A stretch of DNA of 9,541 nucleotides, taken from positions 1-9,541 of the forward strand of contig JBGOUJ010000279.1 of assembly GCA_041477005.1 (NCBI GenBank), in the 5' to 3' direction. The notes beneath the pieces were generated by a model. It was not told the origin of the DNA. It saw nothing but the letters and a program-made list of their open reading frames with translations, and did not search any database. Position numbers and translations under genes: made by a program. Positions 1 through 6,935 of the stretch are shown here, piece by piece. Source of the DNA: JBGOUJ01 sp041477005. GTDB lineage: Bacteria > Acidobacteriota > Terriglobia > Bryobacterales > JACQDG01. The first letter of the stretch is position 1. The number at the start of each line of letters is the position of its first letter.

Positions 1-2159
1 CGGTCGATCACCATGTGGACTTCCGGGGCCTTGATCTGCAGGTCGCTGGTCACGTCGAGCAGGCCGGGCAGCTTGGCCATCTCGCCCTCGAACTCCTGCG
101 CGCTCCGGTAGAGCTCGTCGATGCTCGTGCCCTGGAGGGTGAACTGATACAGGCTCTTGGTCAGGGTGCCACCGATGCGGATCGAAGGCGGATTCTGCAG
201 GAAAGCCCGCATGCCCGGCAGTTGGTTGACCTGCGGCCGCAGCTTTTGAATGAGTTCCTCCACCCCCAACTGGCGCTCGGACCGCGGCTTCAGGTGCGCG
301 AACATGCGGCCGAAGTTCGGCCCCCCGAGGCTGACGCCGCGGCTGGAGCCGCCCACCGTTGCCATGAAACCGTCCACGTTGGGATCGGATCGCACCAGGT
401 CGGCCAGCTTCCGCTGGTTCTCGAACATGTCGGTATGGGAGGCTCCCTGGAGGGCTTCGGTAATAATCAGCATCGAATCCGTGTCGTCGTTCGGCAGGAA
501 CCCTTTGGGGATCTTGACGAACAGGTAGCCCGTAGCGACCAGGATCGCCACGGAAATCGCCAGGGTGACGGGCCGGTAACGCAGCGCCCATTGCAGCGAC
601 CGGTCATAAAGGTGGAGCATCCCGTCAAAGACGCGCTCGCTCGCCAGGTAGAGCCGCCCGTGTTCGTGACGGGCGCGCAGGAAGCGGCTCGCAAGCATGG
701 GGGTCAACGTCACCGACACCACGCCCGAGATGAGGATCGCCATGGAGATGGTCACGGCGAATTCCCGGAACAGCCGCCCCAACATGCCGCTCATGAACAG
801 CAGCGGGATGAATACGGCCGCCAGCGAGAGCGTCATCGAGACGATCGTGAAGCCTACCTCGCGCGAACCCATGTACGCCGCCTGCATAGGAGGCATCCCC
901 TGTTCCATGTGCCGCACGATGTTTTCCAGCACCACGATGGCGTCGTCCACCACGAACCCGATGGCCAGAATCAGCGCCATCATGGAAAGGTTGTCCAGGC
1001 TGTAGCCGCACAGGAACATCACCGCGAACGTGCCGATGATCGAAAACGGCAGCGCCAGGCTCGGAATGATGGTGGCCGAGATGTTGCGCAGGAACAGGAA
1101 GATTACCATCACCACCAGGGCCAGCGTCAGCATCATGGTGGACTGGATGTCGTGAAAGGACGCCCGGATCGTTTCCGAGCGGTCATACATGATCTGGAGA
1201 TGGGCCGTGCCGGGGAGCTGCGACTCGAAGGAAGGAATCAGCGACCGGATGGCGCCGGCCACTTCCACGGTGTTCACACCCGGCTGTTTCTGGACCGCCA
1301 GCGCGATGGTCCGGTCGTTGTGGGTGGCATCGCAAAACCAGGAGGCCGTCTTGTCGTCTTCCACGCCGTCCAGGACCGTGGCCACCTCTTCCAGCCGCAC
1401 CGGCGCGCCCCCCTTGTAGGTGACAACCACAGGTTTGTAAGCCTCGGCAGTCATCAACTGGCCGCTTGCCCGGACGGTCACCATGCGGTGCGGGCCGTAC
1501 ATCGTGCCGGTGGGGATATTGACATTCTGTTTCTGGACGGCGGCCTCCACCTCGTCGATGCCGATGCCCCGCGCGGCCAGCGCCCGCGGATTCACCTGGA
1601 TGTCTACCGCGTACTTCTGCGAGCCGAAGACCTGCACCTGCGCGACGCCGCTGACCATCGAAATGCGCTGGGCCATGATGGTGTCGGCGTACTCGTTTAA
1701 CGTCGAGAGCGGCATTGTCGGGGAGGTGAGGACCATGAAGACCACCGGCTGGTCCGCCGGATTCACCTTCCGGAAGGCGGGCGGGGTCGGCATACCCGGT
1801 GGCAGCAGCGGTCCGGCTTGTGTGATGGCAGCCTGCACGTCATTGGCGGCGCCGTCCAGGTTGCGGCTCAGGTCGAACTGCAGCGTGATGCTGGAAGTGC
1901 CCAGCGAGTTCACCGAGGTCATGCTGTCCAGACCTTCGATGGTGGAGAACTGGCGTTCGAGCGGTGTGGCGACAGCCGACGCCATCGTGGTCGGATCGGC
2001 CCCCGGCAGGCTCGCCGACACCATTAAGGTGGGAAAGTCGACGGTGGGCAGGTCGCTGACTGGCAGAAGGCGGTACGCCACGCCCCCGAAGAGCGCGATC
2101 GCCGCCATCAACAGAGTGGTGGCGATGGGCCGGCGAATAAAAACGTCAGAGATACTCAC
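1..2159 (-). CDS. RND efflux pump inner-membrane permease (HAE-1/AcrB-MdtB type), C-terminus cut by window edge
   Basis: This is a proton-driven drug or hydrophobe exporter of the inner membrane, expected to form the trimeric pump of a tripartite complex with the adaptor encoded just upstream and an outer-membrane channel not seen here. The minus strand is open for 719 codons from a GTG at 2159; the family is usually about 1,020-1,060 residues, so about 300 are missing off the left edge. The N-terminus (SISDVFIRRPIATTLLM) is the typical start followed by TM1. Porter subdomains lie at about residues 40-330 and TM2-TM6 at about 340-540. The TM4 motif GFVVDDAIVVLEN carries the paired aspartates at residues 405-406, matching the proton-relay pair D407/D408 of AcrB. 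TM7 follows at about 550 and then the second porter half. The GTG overlaps the adaptor's TGA by four bases (GTGA), so translation is probably coupled. Substrate cannot be read from sequence. Family assignment is secure. Confidence 0.95.
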   Translation of the reverse strand, partial: MSISDVFIRRPIATTLLMAAIALFGGVAYRLLPVSDLPTVDFPTLMVSASLPGADPTTMASAVATPLERQFSTIEGLDSMTSVNSLGTSSITLQFDLSRNLDGAANDVQAAITQAGPLLPPGMPTPPAFRKVNPADQPVVFMVLTSPTMPLSTLNEYADTIMAQRISMVSGVAQVQVFGSQKYAVDIQVNPRALAARGIGIDEVEAAVQKQNVNIPTGTMYGPHRMVTVRASGQLMTAEAYKPVVVTYKGGAPVRLEEVATVLDGVEDDKTASWFCDATHNDRTIALAVQKQPGVNTVEVAGAIRSLIPSFESQLPGTAHLQIMYDRSETIRASFHDIQSTMMLTLALVVMVIFLFLRNISATIIPSLALPFSIIGTFAVMFLCGYSLDNLSMMALILAIGFVVDDAIVVLENIVRHMEQGMPPMQAAYMGSREVGFTIVSMTLSLAAVFIPLLFMSGMLGRLFREFAVTISMAILISGVVSVTLTPMLASRFLRARHEHGRLYLASERVFDGMLHLYDRSLQWALRYRPVTLAISVAILVATGYLFVKIPKGFLPNDDTDSMLIITEALQGASHTDMFENQRKLADLVRSDPNVDGFMATVGGSSRGVSLGGPNFGRMFAHLKPRSERQLGVEELIQKLRPQVNQLPGMRAFLQNPPSIRIGGTLTKSLYQFTLQGTSIDELYRSAQEFEGEMAKLPGLLDVTSDLQIKAPEVHMVID

Positions 2160-3343
2160 GACCCAACCTTCACCTTGCTGCCGGGGGCGAGACGGACCTG
2201 ACCGTCCGTGACCACTTTCTCCCCAGGCTGCAATCCCTGGGCAACGGCCAGGAATTGATCGCCCCGCAGAGAGATCTTGACGGAGCGCTGCTCCACGGTG
2301 TCATCCGATTTGACGACGTACACGTAGTCACCCCGTTGACCGATTTGCAGGGCTGCGGGCGGGATCACAGCCGCGTTCGGGATCTCTCTCAGCCGCAGCC
2401 GCACCTCCACGAACTGGCCCGGCCACAGTTTGTCATTCGTGTTTTCGAAGGTCCCCTTCAGGCGGATGGTGCCGGTGGTGGGATCGACGGCGTTGTCCAG
2501 AAACGTAACCGTGCCCTCCGCGCTGTCGGGCCGGACGTCCTGAATCATGGCGGTCACAAGCAGCTTGGAGGCCTGCATCCGCCGCCGGATCTCGGGCAAC
2601 TGCACTTCCGGCACCGCGAAAGTCACGTAAATGGGGCGGATCTGGTGGATCGAGACCAGCTCCACGTCGGTAGCTTTAATGAGGTTCCCGCGCTTCAGCA
2701 TCAGGTTGCCGGTCCGACCGCTCATTTGCGCCTGGATGCGGCAATAGCTCAGATTGAGCCTGGCGTTGGAAATCGTCGCTTCATCCGCCCGCACGGCCGC
2801 CCGGACGCTTTCAGCCGTCGCCTCGTCGGCGCGGATCGTGCTGTTCTTTGCCTTCAGATCCGCTTCGGCCTGGTCGAGTTGCTCGCGGGCGAAAACACCC
2901 TCCTCCGCCAGCTTGCGGATTCGGATGGCTTGGGTCGCCGAGAAGTCCGCCGCCGCCTTATCCCGCTGCACGTTTGCCTCGGCCTGCTGCAGCAGGGCCC
3001 TCTCCTTGAGCAGGTTCGCCTCTGCCTGACGCAGTGCCTCTTCGTAAGGCCGGGGATCGATCTCAAACAGCAGGTCGCCTTCTTTGACGAAGTCACCCTC
3101 TTGGAAATGGACCTTGTCCAGCGCGCCGGTAACCTGCGACTTTACGGTGACGGTAGCATAGGGCTCCACGCGGCCGACGGCCTTGACCTCGACGGGGACT
3201 GTCCGCGTCTCAACCGTGGCAATCTTCACCGGCAGGGCCGGCTTCTCCGTGGCCGCCTCCGTCACGGCTCTGCGGGAGCATCCCAGCGTCCCGAGCAGGG
3301 CTGCTACGCCCGCGATCCCGATAAGCCACGTTCTCAGTTGCAC
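2156..3343 (-). CDS. RND efflux membrane-fusion (periplasmic adaptor) protein, HlyD/AcrA family
   Basis: This is the periplasmic adaptor that joins the RND pump to an outer-membrane channel. I choose the GTG at 3343 (395 residues) because GGAGGGG lies 6-7 bases upstream and the protein then begins with a hydrophobic lipoprotein-like signal, LLGTLGC, with Cys22 as the likely lipidated residue; the -3 residue is Thr rather than the usual Leu, so lipidation is probable but not certain. Upstream in-frame codons would only add sequence antisense-like to the regulator. A lipoyl-type half domain with VGRVEPYATVTVKSQVTG lies at about residues 56-73, and QEGDFVKEGDLLFEIDP at 81-97. An Ala/Glu-rich alpha-helical hairpin spans about 98-200, then the second lipoyl half, a beta-barrel (about 235-320) and the membrane-proximal domain with IPPAALQIGQRGDYVYVV at about 327-344. 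The start lies inside the TetR gene (10-base overlap) and the stop overlaps the pump's GTG, so the three genes form one operon. Confidence 0.95.
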   Translation of the reverse strand: MQLRTWLIGIAGVAALLGTLGCSRRAVTEAATEKPALPVKIATVETRTVPVEVKAVGRVEPYATVTVKSQVTGALDKVHFQEGDFVKEGDLLFEIDPRPYEEALRQAEANLLKERALLQQAEANVQRDKAAADFSATQAIRIRKLAEEGVFAREQLDQAEADLKAKNSTIRADEATAESVRAAVRADEATISNARLNLSYCRIQAQMSGRTGNLMLKRGNLIKATDVELVSIHQIRPIYVTFAVPEVQLPEIRRRMQASKLLVTAMIQDVRPDSAEGTVTFLDNAVDPTTGTIRLKGTFENTNDKLWPGQFVEVRLRLREIPNAAVIPPAALQIGQRGDYVYVVKSDDTVEQRSVKISLRGDQFLAVAQGLQPGEKVVTDGQVRLAPGSKVKVGS

Positions 3344-3951
3344 GTAACGCCCCTCCAGAGCAGGTCGAACAGCGTCGCTTCGCTTTGCTCGACCGGGCTG
3401 GCGTCCCATCCCTGGATCCGATGCGCGATGGCCGAGCGGGTTGCCTCGTAAATCAGATAGGCGGCGCGGAGCGCGTTCAGGTGACGAATCTCCCCGGATT
3501 TTATTCCGTCGAGGATCACGCACTCCAGCGCGTGTGCCTGCTGATGGTAGATGTCCTGAAACTCTTGTCGCACCGCCGAGGGCTGCAGGAGCACGTTGCT
3601 GAACTCGGTGAAGTAGATACGGAAGAAGTCGCGGTTCTGGTCGCAGTATTCCAGGCGGGTCCTGATGAAGGCGCGGAGCTTCTCGGAGGCGCTGCCGGCC
3701 ACGCTCATGTTCTTCGCCGTGAGTTCCCGCAGCTCCAGGACGCCCTGGCGGACGGTGGCGACGAATACCTCAAACTTGGATGGGAAATACAGGTAGACCG
3801 TCCCCTTCGAGACATCCGCCACGGCGGCTATCTCATCGACCGTGGCGGCGTGATAGCCTTTTTCGCCAAACACCGAGCGGGCCGCCCTGAGGATTTCCGT
3901 GCACCGAAACTCGGTGACCACATCCTTCTTGGTCCGAACAGCGAGAGCCAT
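3334..3951 (-). CDS. TetR/AcrR-family transcriptional repressor of the efflux operon
   Basis: A DNA-binding repressor of 205 residues from the ATG at 3951. The N-terminal TetR helix-turn-helix is clear at about residues 18-63: an ILRAARSVFGEKGYHAATVDEIA block followed by the recognition-helix signature VSKGTVYLYFPSK (47-59). The C-terminal part (about 70-200) is the helical ligand-binding and dimerisation domain, with FFRIYFTEFSN as a typical TetR_C stretch. The same frame is open further upstream to 4152, but that extension would run through the promoter and operator and has no TetR similarity, so I reject it. The leader is short: the likely transcription start is about 13 bases from the ATG, with only a GGGG-type weak ribosome site. 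The gene is first in the operon and overlaps the adaptor by 10 bases, so the protein probably represses its own synthesis together with the pump until an exported compound binds. The inducer is unknown. Confidence 0.93.
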   Translation of the reverse strand: MALAVRTKKDVVTEFRCTEILRAARSVFGEKGYHAATVDEIAAVADVSKGTVYLYFPSKFEVFVATVRQGVLELRELTAKNMSVAGSASEKLRAFIRTRLEYCDQNRDFFRIYFTEFSNVLLQPSAVRQEFQDIYHQQAHALECVILDGIKSGEIRHLNALRAAYLIYEATRSAIAHRIQGWDASPVEQSEATLFDLLWRGVTCN

Positions 3952-3970
3952 AAAACCAACCCCACAGCCG

Positions 3971-3999
3971 ATGATACAAAGGACTGACTCGCCAGTCAA
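3971..3999 (-). promoter_or_regulatory. Sigma70-like promoter of the tetR-adaptor-pump operon
   Basis: On the minus strand TTGACT (3999-3994) and TATCAT (3976-3971) are separated by exactly 17 bases. They match five of six consensus positions at -35 and four or five at -10. The predicted transcription start near 3964 leaves a leader of about 13 bases before the TetR ATG at 3951. The -35 box lies inside the palindrome at 3982-4001, as expected for autorepression. Confidence 0.7.
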
Positions 4000-4001
4000 T
4001 C
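3982..4001. promoter_or_regulatory. Probable TetR operator, 20-bp imperfect palindrome
   Basis: The plus strand reads GACTGACT-CGCC-AGTCAATC. Outer arms of eight bases pair at seven of eight positions, giving a TGACT-N4-AGTCA core with near-symmetric flanks. TetR/AcrR regulators of efflux operons commonly bind sites of this TGACTGAC/GTCAGTCA kind, and this one sits 31 bases upstream of the TetR start codon over the -35 box. The palindrome and its position are seen directly; binding is inferred. Confidence 0.65.
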
Positions 4002-4018
4002 TAATGAACCGGTGGGTC

Positions 4019-4037
4019 GCCGGGAGAATCTCCCGGC
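4019..4037. promoter_or_regulatory. Perfect 19-bp dyad upstream of the efflux promoter
   Basis: The sequence GCCGGGAGA-A-TCTCCCGGC is a nine-base perfect inverted repeat around one central base. It lies 18 bases upstream of the probable TetR operator. No T tract follows on either strand, so it does not look like an intrinsic terminator. It could be a second protein-binding site or a small stem-loop. Role unknown. Confidence 0.4.
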
Positions 4038-4345
4038 ATCGAAAAGAGGGAGGGTCCCCGATTTCCCGCCGGGATCCTTGGAATACCCGCTCGCGGCGAA
4101 CTGCCCCGCTCGAAGAATGGGACCGTCTGCCGGCCGCGTCTTCGGAGAACATCGACTCAGCGGTTTACGGGGAACCTGCGACGGTGTGAAGCCGGTGTTT
4201 GCGAAGACCCTCTACTGCATTCCGTCTTGGGCCTGCAATCCCAAATCTCCCTGTTTGGCGATCACTCTCTCGATTTCGCGGTCTTCGACCAAATTCAACC
4301 CGGCGGCGGTGATCTCACCCGCTGGCGCTTCGCGCGAGCTTCCTT
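4038..4345. other. Non-coding stretch between the efflux promoter and the reductase; possible 48-codon minus-strand ORF
   Basis: About 300 bases hold no gene I can support. The longer open frames crossing it on the plus strand are composition-driven shadows of the flanking minus-strand genes. One short minus-strand frame, GTG at 4358 to TAG at 4212 (48 codons), has a protein-like middle (LNLVEDREIERVIAKQGDLG) but no clear ribosome site and no family I recognise. It may be a remnant of a lost gene or chance. Confidence 0.3.
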
Positions 4346-4405
4346 GTAAGTGGAGCACGCGTTGGCGACTGTCGCCTGGACGGCGGAAACGCCAGTCCCA
4401 CTTAC
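4346..4405. repeat. 60-bp self-complementary element (REP/MITE-like) over the reductase stop codon
   Basis: Perfect eight-base terminal inverted repeats, GTAAGTGG at 4346-4353 and CCACTTAC at 4398-4405, enclose two internal hairpins. GGCGA-CTG-TCGCC lies at 4364-4376, and GGCG-GAAA-CGCC at 4382-4393, with a GNRA-type loop on the plus strand. The whole can fold as a three-way junction; an alternative pairing is GACTG (4367-4371) with CAGTC (4393-4397). The reductase TAA stop (4404-4402) lies in the outer arm. No T tract follows, so it is not a classic terminator. The shape suggests a dispersed palindromic repeat; copy number cannot be judged from one window. Confidence 0.55.
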
Positions 4406-5919
4406 GCCGGCTTGACCGTCGGCGTGTCGGCCATGTTGCCCGCCACGTCCACCACGCGCACCTTGTAATATTTCCCGCCCGCCCAGTTCTGCGGGCCGGT
4501 GAGGCGATCCTCGTAGCTGAACAACTCCTCAGAGAGTTGGGGGCGGAAGGGCGCCGCCGCGATCTTCACTTGTCGCCGATAGATCTCGTAATGGTCGATC
4601 GCATGGCCGCCGGCGTAGGCGGTGGACCAGCGCAGCCGTGTGGTGTTGGCATCGACGTCTTCCACCAGGAACTTTTCCGGGGCGAGCAGCCCGCTCGCGG
4701 TGCGCTGGAAAAAGTTCGTATCGGTCCCGCACTGCTCGGCGACACGCTCCTCGATCTGGCGGCGCTTGCCGCCGTTGATAGGATCGCGGATCTGGCAGGC
4801 GGCGGCGTTGGCCAGCACTTGATCGCGCGCTGGGTCGTTCGATTTGTCGATCAGGCCGATGCCGGTGATCACCGTGCACACGCCCGGCGTCGAGAGAGCA
4901 TACTGGATGAAATCCTCGTAGGGCGGCCGGCCCGGCTTGCCGACCGACAGCACCTGCTGCCCCGGCTGGCTGGCGTATTTCTTCTCCAGGCCGTACATCA
5001 CCCCATCGGCGAACAGCTTCATCCCGATGACCCCCATCCCCTTGTCCCGCGCCACGGGGATCGAGTTGTACTGGTGGGAAAAATAGTGCGGGTCGTTCGG
5101 GTTTATCGCCACCAGCAGCGTATCGAGCAGGCTCCGCTTGTCGCGCCGGATGGCGTACATATGGGCGGCGGCGTTCTCGTGGCCGGTGATGCCGATGTGC
5201 CGGATCCACTTCTTGTGCTCGGGGTTCAGGCCGGTCAGGTTGGAACCGTCGCGGTAGTCGACCAGCGCGGCCAGGGCGCCGATGCGGGGGAGCGATTTAT
5301 CGCCGGGATTGTCCAGGCCCTCGTAGACGGCGTCGACGTCCTCGGCGCGCGAGATGGCGTGGATCTGCAACAAATCGAGGTAAGCGCCTTCCGGGATAAG
5401 GCCTTTACCGTCGCCGAACATCTGGGTGAGGGAGCGGCGCAGGTCGTCGAGGACAAGCGTGCCACCGCCGGCCGATCGCCCCATCGGTTTGGCGCCGTCG
5501 CGCACGATGGCATGACGCAGGCCGGTCTTGGTGGCGACAAAAAGCCGGCCTCGCAGCGCCGCGTCGTAGCCGGGCTCGCCGGTAATCAGGTTGAGCACGC
5601 GGAACGCCTTGCCGTAATTCGCCTGGCTGAGCTGATAATTGTTGGCGGTTTCAAGATACGTCACGCCCAGGCGCACGGCCTTCACGATGGTCTCGACCGC
5701 CTGATCACCCGGCAGATTCCACATGATCGTATTTCCGCCGGCCAAGCCGAACTGCGTGACCTCGCGGCCGGTGCGCCCGAGCACGCGAGTGACGAGCGGC
5801 TGGTCCGCCGGACGGGCAAAGACCGCGCGCCGGCCCGCAAACGGCAGAAAGGTGGTCGCGCTCAGCGCTCCACCGGCCAATCGGGCCACTTCCCGCCTGG
5901 TGTATCGCAGCTCGCTCAT
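4402..5919 (-). CDS. Tat-exported aldo/keto reductase with C-terminal fibronectin type III domain
   Basis: A 505-residue predicted NAD(P)H-dependent oxidoreductase of unknown substrate. I start at the ATG at 5919: GGAGG lies five bases upstream, and the N-terminus becomes a twin-arginine signal (TRREVARLAGGALSA, Arg8-Arg9) with a probable cleavage near residues 33-36, so the enzyme should be folded in the cytoplasm and exported. An aldo/keto reductase barrel follows (about 42-370), opening with LVTRVLGRTGREVTQFGLAGG. Of the usual Asp-Tyr-Lys-His tetrad I see Tyr95 (in TANNY), Lys131 (VATKTG) and His187 (LLQIHA); the Asp position appears to be Glu90 (TYLETANNY). From about 417 to 500 the chain is FN3-like (TTRLRWSTAY, IDHYEIYRR, YYKVRVVDVAGN), a module that often binds partners or surfaces. 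The enzyme is considerably longer than the usual 280-340 residues because of the signal and the tail. It is transcribed alone, divergently from the gene at 6108. TAGAAT at 5948-5943 could be its -10, without a good -35. Confidence 0.88.
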   Translation of the reverse strand: MSELRYTRREVARLAGGALSATTFLPFAGRRAVFARPADQPLVTRVLGRTGREVTQFGLAGGNTIMWNLPGDQAVETIVKAVRLGVTYLETANNYQLSQANYGKAFRVLNLITGEPGYDAALRGRLFVATKTGLRHAIVRDGAKPMGRSAGGGTLVLDDLRRSLTQMFGDGKGLIPEGAYLDLLQIHAISRAEDVDAVYEGLDNPGDKSLPRIGALAALVDYRDGSNLTGLNPEHKKWIRHIGITGHENAAAHMYAIRRDKRSLLDTLLVAINPNDPHYFSHQYNSIPVARDKGMGVIGMKLFADGVMYGLEKKYASQPGQQVLSVGKPGRPPYEDFIQYALSTPGVCTVITGIGLIDKSNDPARDQVLANAAACQIRDPINGGKRRQIEERVAEQCGTDTNFFQRTASGLLAPEKFLVEDVDANTTRLRWSTAYAGGHAIDHYEIYRRQVKIAAAPFRPQLSEELFSYEDRLTGPQNWAGGKYYKVRVVDVAGNMADTPTVKPA

Positions 5920-5985
5920 AGTGACCTCCGGGATCTTAACCAATTCTACATTCGCGGACCGGAAAAGGCCAGTTAGCAACGCGTC

Positions 5986-6014
5986 TTGAATCTGCGCCGA
6001 ATTGGTGTGAAAAT
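5986..6014 (+). promoter_or_regulatory. Possible promoter for the membrane protein and deacylase genes
   Basis: TTGAAT (5986-5991) and GAAAAT (6009-6014) are 17 bases apart, and TGT directly before the second box gives an extended -10. Both hexamers match four of six consensus positions. A start near 6021 would leave a leader of about 87 bases before the ATG at 6108. This is the best candidate in the divergent gap, but a weak one. Confidence 0.35.
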
Positions 6015-6107
6015 GAAAACAGGAGTGAGCGCCATGACGCATGCACGAGCACTCCGCATTCCTTTCCTCTCATCTCAGAGGGATTCCCCGCATAAAAGGA
6101 GGTTCTT

Positions 6108-6884
6108 ATGTTCCGCAAGTCGCGCTCCTTGTCCCTGGGGAGCCTATGTGGCTTCCTCGCCGCCGTGGTGTTCTTCCTGGTCGGGCTCACCGTAACGGTT
6201 CACTTCAGCCGGTGGGACCCGTACATGAAAGTCGACTGGCAGGGATTCCTGGCTTCGCTACATCCCAACTTCGCCGGTGACTTCATCCTCTACTCATTCC
6301 TGTTTGATGTTTGCATCGCAGCGCTTTTCTTCCTGCTCGCCCTGGGATCCCGCCTCTATATGACGCACCCCACCTCGACCGTCGCCGGGCTGGGGTGCCT
6401 CGGTGTCGGCGTGGTAATAGCCGCGATCTACAGCGTCTGGATGGCCTTCGGGCAAGCCATGGTCCTGATGCGCTACCAGAGTACACAGGATGAGGCCCTG
6501 CGTCAGACGTTCCAGCACCTTTATCAGGCCGGGTTTCTGGACATCCCGGTGATCTCGATGCTGATCGCCTATTTCGGCTTCTGGGGTTTCGTGTTTCTCG
6601 GAAACGCCTTTCGCAACCGCGACGACGGGTCCGGCTGGCTGACCGGGTGGTGCTGGGTGAGCGCCGCCAGCTTCCTGTGGGCCATTCTGGTTCTCTCCTA
6701 CGGCTACGACCGCACGTTTTCGATGAACCAATTTCACCGCACCCTGATGATGTGGGGTCAGTTGGGTCTGTGGGTGCTGCCCACTATCACCATGGGGCTT
6801 TGCGCCGGCTGGATCTGGCCGCAGCGTACCGCCATGGAGCAACCGTCCGCCGAAACCCAGCCCCCCGCGGCCAAGGCGGCGTAA
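6108..6884 (+). CDS. Unrecognised six-TM integral membrane protein
   Basis: I do not recognise the family of this 258-residue protein. The start is well fixed: AAGGAGGT at 6096-6103 is a full anti-Shine-Dalgarno match five bases before the ATG. Six hydrophobic segments are visible at about residues 11-33, 56-82, 92-121, 144-166, 176-199 and 213-237. The first follows a basic N-terminus (MFRKSR), and the protein ends in a Pro/Ala/Gln-rich polar tail (240-258). Between TM1 and TM2 is a loop with paired aromatics and acids (SRWDPYMKVDWQGF); between TM3 and TM4 is a polar helix (RYQSTQDEALRQTFQHLYQ). Isolated polar residues inside the membrane spans (Asp67, His210 and Arg211 at the edge of TM6) could be functional, but no catalytic motif is evident. 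Spacing to the deacylase gene (51 bases) suits one transcript. A transporter, sensor or lipid-related role cannot be chosen from sequence alone. Confidence 0.88.
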   Translation: MFRKSRSLSLGSLCGFLAAVVFFLVGLTVTVHFSRWDPYMKVDWQGFLASLHPNFAGDFILYSFLFDVCIAALFFLLALGSRLYMTHPTSTVAGLGCLGVGVVIAAIYSVWMAFGQAMVLMRYQSTQDEALRQTFQHLYQAGFLDIPVISMLIAYFGFWGFVFLGNAFRNRDDGSGWLTGWCWVSAASFLWAILVLSYGYDRTFSMNQFHRTLMMWGQLGLWVLPTITMGLCAGWIWPQRTAMEQPSAETQPPAAKAA

Positions 6885-6893
6885 CTACTGGTA

Positions 6894-6915
6894 GGGTAGG
6901 CCCCACGGCCTGCCC
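6894..6915. repeat. Short GC-rich hairpin between the membrane protein and deacylase genes
   Basis: GGGTAGGCC (6894-6902) and GGCCTGCCC (6907-6915) pair over nine positions with one G-T wobble around a CCAC loop. It has no following T tract on the plus strand. It lies nine bases after one stop codon and 20 bases before the next start. It may be a small intergenic repeat or an RNA-stabilising stem rather than a terminator. Confidence 0.4.
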
Positions 6916-6935
6916 ACCCTCTATCGGAGGTTCCT

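Noticed and set aside
15..1700. Long plus-strand open frame (561 codons) across the pump gene
   Set aside because: It is antisense to a convincing RND permease, is rich in His/Arg/Gln as expected from the complement of GC-rich coding DNA, and matches no family.
2255..3451. Plus-strand open frame of 398 codons
   Set aside because: Antisense shadow of the membrane-fusion protein gene, with no recognisable domain.
3952..4152. N-terminal extension of the TetR gene to an upstream ATG
   Set aside because: It would place the promoter and operator palindrome inside the coding region, and the extra residues have no TetR character.
4012..5976. Plus-strand open frame of 654 codons
   Set aside because: Antisense to the aldo/keto reductase, which has a ribosome site, Tat signal and family motifs. 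The plus-strand product is low-complexity and has no motif.
5920..6042. Upstream start for the aldo/keto reductase
   Set aside because: The ATG at 5919 has a GGAGG site and puts the twin-arginine motif at residues 8-9. The longer version buries the signal peptide.
6033..6195. Possible leader ORF before the membrane protein (ATG at 6033 after AGGAG)
   Set aside because: It overlaps the well-supported gene at 6108 in another frame and ends in low-complexity residues; probably a chance ribosome-site match.
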